Part shown: positions 5,621 to 6,360 of the stretch, piece by piece
Layout: every line of letters begins with the position of its first letter
Position numbering within the stretch: position 1 is the first letter of the stretch
Assembly: GCA_020849825.1 (NCBI GenBank)
Contig: JADZFP010000544.1
Location: 1-6,360, forward strand
DNA length: 6,360 nucleotides
Source of the DNA: Saprospiraceae bacterium
GTDB taxonomy: Bacteria; Bacteroidota; Bacteroidia; Chitinophagales; Saprospiraceae
Direction: 5' to 3'
Made by a program: the position numbers and the translations under genes
The notes under the pieces: generated by a model
The model's input: the letters and a program-made list of their open reading frames with translations, nothing else
Databases searched by the model: none
What the model was told of the DNA's origin: nothing

Positions 5621-6360
5621 TCAAGCTTGCGCTTCGTTTAATAATACTTTTAGCCTGCTTAAATCGTCTGAGTCCAGTTCATTCCACAAATCATCATCAT
5701 CGACAAGCCAGCCTTCAACGAAGTCTCCGTTCCAACTATGGCCTTCAATTTGACGATACATTGTTCTTCGTTCATCAGGTGTTGCAGATTCAAACAATTG
5801 CATGATGCTTTGTTCTTCTGATCCAGAGGTATAGCCATCAATTACATTTTTTATCAAACTGACTCTTTGGCTGACGGACAGAGATTTTAATCCGTTTGGT
5901 GTAGAAACCGCTTGCTGATAATAGTCCATTGCATTATCATCCTGATTATGCCCGGCAAATCCACCTCCGGTATCCGGCGTCCAATTGATAATTTTTCTCA
6001 TTAGTTTTACCGGATTGTCTCGCATTTCTTGAACTACTGTACTGATGAAGGCTCTTTTTTTTGCTTCATCCAAATCTTCCCGTTCATTTACCGCAGCTTC
6101 AAATTCACCCGCTTTTTCACGCCCAAAAACGGCAAATGCGTCGGCCATTCGACCGTCGTTCAAGAGGGCATCGGCATTGGGATGTTCCCAATTTAATGGT
6201 CGGTCATCGCCAGTTGCATTTGGATCAGGAGAAGGCAGTAATTGATCTGCTGCAAATAAACCGGAAGGCGCCAAATTGAATAAATCAGTAATGGAAGCCT
6301 GACTGCGGCCAATACGCCATGCTTGCAGTACTTCTTCATAACTTGCCCTGACCGCTTGTA
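5621..6360 (-). CDS. C-terminal part of a large eCIS-associated protein (5' end outside window)
   Basis: The frame is open from the right edge of the window to TGA at 5621-5623, giving 246 residues of the C-terminus. The start lies beyond 6360. No transmembrane or catalytic motif is seen in this portion. It is mostly helical and acidic, with NWEHPNADALLNDGRMADAF, a segment FISTVVQEMRDNPVKLMRKI, and a C-terminal region LSVSQRVSLIKNVIDGYTSG..EEQSIMQLFESATPDERR..YRQIEGHSWNGDF. From memory, this last pattern (LIKxxIDGxT, EExxIxxLxxxxxxxER) recurs at the C-termini of large DUF4157-containing proteins in eCIS loci, so that is the likely identity. It ends with a strongly acidic DDDDLWNELDSDDLSRL tail. 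It lies 19 bases from the DUF4157/metallopeptidase gene and shares its low GC content. Function of the domain is unknown. Confidence 0.78.
   Translation of the reverse strand, partial: QAVRASYEEVLQAWRIGRSQASITDLFNLAPSGLFAADQLLPSPDPNATGDDRPLNWEHPNADALLNDGRMADAFAVFGREKAGEFEAAVNEREDLDEAKKRAFISTVVQEMRDNPVKLMRKIINWTPDTGGGFAGHNQDDNAMDYYQQAVSTPNGLKSLSVSQRVSLIKNVIDGYTSGSEEQSIMQLFESATPDERRTMYRQIEGHSWNGDFVEGWLVDDDDLWNELDSDDLSRLKVLLNEAQA

Noticed and set aside
1..6360. tRNA or rRNA genes, CRISPR arrays, insertion sequences
   Set aside because: Coding regions cover nearly all of the window. The gaps are under 90 bases, and I saw no repeat-spacer pattern or transposase-like sequence.

Overview
All the genes I can support lie on the minus strand, packed head to tail with gaps of 4 to about 90 bases. 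The window therefore reads as part of one long leftward transcription unit, cut at both ends. No start codon has a convincing Shine-Dalgarno sequence upstream, and one secreted protein has a leader ending in LQAQ. Both are typical of Bacteroidota. Most of the window is GC-rich (about 60% in the lines I counted). A specific genus cannot be named from this sequence.

Right part (about 4365-6360, the upstream end of the unit): this is an extracellular contractile injection system (eCIS) accessory region. It starts with the C-terminal 246 residues of a large eCIS-type protein (5621-6360). Next is a 409-residue protein with an eCIS-core (DUF4157) domain and a second, distinct zinc-metallopeptidase-like motif at its C-terminus (4372-5601), a good effector or cargo candidate. 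Both genes are unusually AT-rich apart from the DUF4157 leader segment.

Middle (3072-4367): this is the eCIS-type AAA+ ATPase (Afp15/Pvc15-like). Its reading frame is interrupted by an in-frame TAA at 3714-3716, precisely in the linker between the N-terminal domain and the AAA module. The gene is either inactivated, read through, made as two polypeptides, or mis-sequenced. A 9-bp inverted repeat spans the ATPase stop codon and the following spacer.

Left part (1-2984): four genes with an envelope theme. They are a three-helix membrane protein of an uncharacterised family, a small membrane-anchored coiled-coil protein, a secreted coiled-coil protein with a C-terminal membrane helix, and a protein with a peptidoglycan-binding-like N-terminus and a C-terminal domain with an INQH...SAGC signature (partial, running off the left edge). 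I infer that this set forms an envelope-anchoring or cell-lysis/release module working with the eCIS. That is a hypothesis from architecture and synteny, not a recognised system.
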